Source: Acidilobaceae archaeon (lineage in GTDB: Archaea; Thermoproteota; Thermoprotei_A; Sulfolobales; Acidilobaceae). From it: a stretch of 5,758 bases of DNA. The position numbers were made by a program, and so were the translations under genes. Of the stretch, positions 5,650-5,758 are shown one piece after another. How positions within the stretch are numbered: the stretch's first letter is position 1; every line of letters begins with the position of its first letter. The stretch spans positions 1-5,758 of the forward strand of contig JALURD010000066.1 in assembly GCA_027057815.1 (NCBI GenBank), written 5' to 3'. Under the pieces are notes generated by a model. The model was not told the origin of the DNA. It worked only from the letters and a program-made list of their open reading frames with translations, and did no database searches.

Positions 5650-5758
5650 GTGAAGGTCTGGGTCAGCGTCAGAGACCTCTGGATAAAGTATGGAAGAAGA
5701 GTCGCGCTGGAAGGCGTTAACCTCGACACGAGAGGACCCGGATTAGTAATAGTTATGG
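5650..5758 (+). CDS. ABC transporter ATP-binding protein, 3' partial
   Basis: N-terminus of an ABC ATPase, the probable energy-coupling subunit for the divergent metal-binding protein. Translation from GTG 5650 gives 36 residues beginning MKVWVSVRDLWIKYG, then RRVALEGVNLDTRGPGLVIVM, and runs off the window edge. The pattern is the usual ABC start: a beta strand, an aromatic A-loop-like Y14 (IKYG), the ALEGVNL strand, then LVIVM leading directly into the expected Walker A; the last base, g, would begin its first Gly codon. GGGG at 5641-5644, 5 nt upstream, is a modest ribosome-binding site. Walker A, Walker B and signature motifs lie outside the window, so family rests on N-terminal pattern and context. 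A permease gene may follow. Confidence 0.72.
   Translation, partial: MKVWVSVRDLWIKYGRRVALEGVNLDTRGPGLVIVM

Noticed and set aside
5505..5720. 71-codon + strand frame spanning the divergent intergenic region into the ATPase gene
   Set aside because: It is out of frame with the recognisable ABC ATPase start, has no domain pattern, and covers both the operator-like repeats and the real start.

Overview
This window looks like a chromosomal segment of a hyperthermophilic crenarchaeon (Thermoproteota, order not resolvable by eye). The ribosomal proteins are of archaeal type and in archaeal order. Shine-Dalgarno sites are GGAGGTG-like, GTG and TTG starts occur, codons AGG, ATA and CTA are common, and intergenic regions carry TATA-like boxes but no bacterial -10/-35 pairs. 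No mobile element, CRISPR array, tRNA or rRNA was seen.

Region 1 (1-2192, + strand) is the distal end of the large ribosomal-protein cluster: L18 (5' end outside the window), S5, L30 and L15. The genes overlap or are 18-21 nt apart and each has its own strong Shine-Dalgarno site. In many archaea secY follows L15; here the cluster ends and a roughly 100-nt gap with its own TATA-like box leads into an unrelated gene.

Region 2 (2294-4475) is a convergent pair of acyl-CoA enzymes: a tandem double-hotdog acyl-CoA thioesterase (+) and a catalytically complete classical thiolase (-). Their 3' ends overlap by 14 bp. Both act on acyl-CoA thioesters, so a shared lipid or carbon-fixation role is possible, but convergent layout alone does not prove it.

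Region 3 (4557-5758) is a divergent metal-uptake-type ABC transporter locus. A TroA/ZnuA-like substrate-binding protein is on the - strand and the start of an ABC ATPase is on the + strand; the ATPase is cut by the window edge just as Walker A begins. A permease gene may lie beyond the edge.

The most interesting signal is in the intergenic region of this locus. The palindrome GTGCAC occurs four times, as two pairs with about 32-33 bp between repeats. Each pair brackets the best TATA-like box of one of the two divergent genes, and every copy reads GTGCACA in the direction of its gene. I propose it as the operator system of an unidentified, probably metal- or substrate-responsive, archaeal regulator.
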